This document shows positions 61,852 to 64,000 of a stretch of 64,000 nt of DNA, piece after piece. Below the pieces are notes generated by a model. That model made no database searches, had not been told where the DNA came from, and saw only the letters and a list, made by a program, of their open reading frames with translations. The position numbers and the translations under genes are program-made. Every line of letters begins with the position of its first letter. Position 1 is the stretch's first letter. The stretch is from Azadirachta indica (lineage: Eukaryota; Streptophyta; Magnoliopsida; Sapindales; Meliaceae): positions 16,219,087 to 16,283,086 of the forward strand of contig CM040447.1 in assembly GCA_022749755.1 (NCBI GenBank), written 5' to 3'.

Positions 61852-62869
61852 ATTCCCTAAATGGAACCCTAAAACCATTGGCGACAACCATGCTCCCGGT
61901 GGACGTAATCATCGACGTACTATGCCCACTACCAGTGAAGAGTCTACTGCGTTTCAGATGTTTCAGATTTCATCAACCTCCATCTCAAACGTTCACTCGA
62001 AATGACCTCCAATCTCAGTCCCATGTTTTCAGGTTTCTTGGAGCCGCATAGCAGGATTTTCTCTGCAAACTCTGATAAATTTGTTAATTTGGAGAAGTTG
62101 ATCATCCGTTCAAGAATTGCAGTTATGTTCCGATATGTGATATTTTGGTGATTGGTTACTGCAATGGATTGCTGGCAATTCACAAGCGTATGGAAGGTAT
62201 AATGTTATTGAACCCATTAACTAAGAAACACGAAATATTACCCATGCTTATCAAGGATTTGTGCCATTGCTATGCTTATTTTGATGGGTTTGGCTATGAT
62301 GTTGTTACTGATGAGCATAAATTAGTAACAATCAAAGTGTTTAACCATCCACTGCTGCATTCTGGAGTAACTGCTTATAGTCTGAAAGCTAATTCACTAA
62401 GAGTGATTGGAAATCTCCCGTATTAGTTTTTGGTAAATCGAGGGAATGGGCTTTCGTTCACGGTGCTTTGCATTGGGTAGCAAGCCGATATCCAGAATCA
62501 GATGAAGAGAAATTGATCATTGCTTTTGAACTAAAGAGCGAGGAATTTTACGAACTGTCTCTGCCTCGTGTTAGGGATGATAAAATGTCTTTTGAAGTGG
62601 CGGCTTTGGGGACTCTAGTTTGCTTGTATTACGGTGGGCTTGCATGTGATGTATGGTCGATGAAGGATTATGGGGTGAATTATCCGTGGACTAAACTTTT
62701 TTCTTTCAAAGAGGCAGCAATTCGAGTTCTTTCTGTGAAACCTTTGGCTTATTCAAAGAGTGGGGATAAAGTTTTAGTTGATATTAACTATTGGGATCGA
62801 CAAATTCATTACTTCTCTACTGATATCTGTGTGGACAGTCTTGTTTCTCTTGATGCTTATACAGGATGA
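61852..62869 (+). pseudogene. F-box pseudogene, type B (block 2)
   Basis: It is the closest relative of the intact gene at 55556-56710 (shared V-I-G-x-C-N-G-L-L-A, M-E-G-I-M-L-L-N-P, I-K-D-L-C, Y-S-L-K-A-N-S, P-E-S-D, and downstream flank). Damage: the initiator ATG is changed to AAG; about 32 bases are deleted inside the F-box after R-F-R-C; frames shift; a TAG at 62424-62426 sits where the intact copy has His (CAT); a 1-base loss near 62440-62450 shifts the frame again; and a deletion removes the D-L-K-E-Q region near 62800. Two open pieces (62145-62426, 62468-62869) remain but cannot give a complete protein. Confidence 0.9.
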
Positions 62870-64000
62870 CTAGCAATCAAAGGAAGAGGAACAAGTTAGC
62901 AGAGGTGAGCTGTTTGAAGTTTGAATATTTTTACAATGTTTACAGGCTGAGGTTGTTTGTCTCACTCACTTTCTCAGCCCTATTCCGCCAATAAGTGACA
63001 TAACCTTTGAACTTCTAATTACTATTAACAAATTCATCCCTTTGATCACTTAAATTCACAATATAGTGTTCAGGATGATTTTCCGTCAAAGCTGTTCAAA
63101 TTGATTTCATCAGCATCCACGAGGAAAAATAGAATAGAATTATGGAATGGAGTAAATTTTTTCAGTTCTTTACTGTAATTCTTAACAACTTACCAACTGA
63201 AACAATTTTTTGCAGGATGAAATAATCTAATTCTGAGTTTTCTGATCTCTTTTCTTTCTTTTGTGCACTTAAAGTTCTTAATGATGTATCTTGATGGTTT
63301 CATTTTCATTTAGGATGGATATTTGGATCTCTTGGTTAGCAGTTAGAGGTCATAGGAAAGTTTATGGAGATGGAAGGGTAGAGGTTTGGTGAATGCTTTC
63401 TTGTAGCAAATATCAGAGTTCTAACTTTTTCGAGGTCTGATTGTGCCTAATATTTTTTGTTGCTTGACATAGTTATATGGGTTTATGAAAGTAATACTTA
63501 TTATTGGGCTTTTGAAGGATGATTGACTATTATATATTGATAATTTCTGGGAACAAAATATTAATAAGAACCCAACATTATGCGACTTAAAAAGTTACGG
63601 ATTGTTAGTCTAGCTTTTTTGATTCTGAAATCCACACCAAGCAAATTATAATTTTGCCTGATTGCATGGAAGGATGTTTGCTGAAATGCAGTAAGCACAG
63701 AGGATCCCGAAAGATTGGCAACAAGAGTAGGATAACAGAAGGCACCTCTTTACCGATCAACAACAAAACTGTCATGCATTTCTATAACCATATTAATAGT
63801 ATCTTAGAAAATACATCTGGGCTATAATTTGTAAATTTGATAGAAGGAAGGAATTCTTCGTAATATCCCTAATTTTACGTAAATTTTGACTGAGTTTTCC
63901 TTGTAATATAAACACATGACAAGTTTAAAACTCGTGAATTTATAACTTTTTAAAACATCTAGAATTCGAGTTTAGCTAGACAATGCGGTTTTCGTTTAAA
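62870..64000. other. 3' flank of the type B pseudogene and window end
   Basis: The part at 62870-63420 is homologous to the 3' flank of 55556-56710 (56711-57190). The rest is non-coding and I see no gene starting before the window ends. Confidence 0.6.

Overview
This is plant nuclear DNA from a eudicot, probably a woody rosid. A Citrus-like genome is possible, but nothing here proves it. The evidence is AT-rich intergenic sequence, a very large gene with many GT-AG introns, intronless F-box gene families, a plastid-targeted arginine-biosynthesis gene and small CYSTM genes. No operons, phage, CRISPR or rRNA were seen, and no intact tRNA gene.

Layout. (1) 1-7655: an F-box cluster with a 5'-truncated gene end at 1-297 (+) and two intact intronless genes at 2446-3564 and 6558-7655 (both -). 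They belong to one SLF/FBA-like subfamily. Between the first two lies a 712-bp element with long imperfect terminal inverted repeats (345-1056). (2) 7656-14530: gene-free AT-rich DNA with a 235-270-bp tandem repeat array (10370-11690), microsatellites and a SINE-like remnant. (3) 14531-38265 (+): one 34-exon gene for a roughly 3,900-residue TRRAP/Tra1 homologue, the PIKK-family pseudokinase scaffold of SAGA and NuA4. Its reading frame is continuous across all splice junctions I placed, except for a single net -2 frameshift near 35909. (4) 38574-41499 (-): the 3' part of an unrecognised acidic-protein gene and the 5' part of an N-acetylglutamate synthase (NAGS) gene. Both are cut by a 100-N assembly gap (39415-39514). 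An orphan frameshifted copy of NAGS exon 1 lies at 42401-42746. (5) 44370-51582 (-): a tandem family of three-exon CYSTM genes in three states of decay: an orphan last exon, an intact but strongly diverged ORF, and a canonical gene with a +1 change in exon 1. (6) 53437-63420 (+): a second F-box subfamily. A two-gene block (type A, type B) has been duplicated with a period of about 6 kb. In the first block type A is dead and type B intact; in the second block type A is intact and type B dead.

Functional picture. The TRRAP/Tra1 homologue (chromatin, nucleus) and NAGS (plastid arginine synthesis) are single housekeeping genes. The rest is fast-evolving birth-and-death content: SCF substrate adaptors and stress-related CYSTM peptides. 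I found no convincing new multi-gene system. The most interesting items are the reciprocal F-box losses, the decaying CYSTM array, the frameshift in the TRRAP homologue, the GC-AG intron in NAGS and the long-TIR element.
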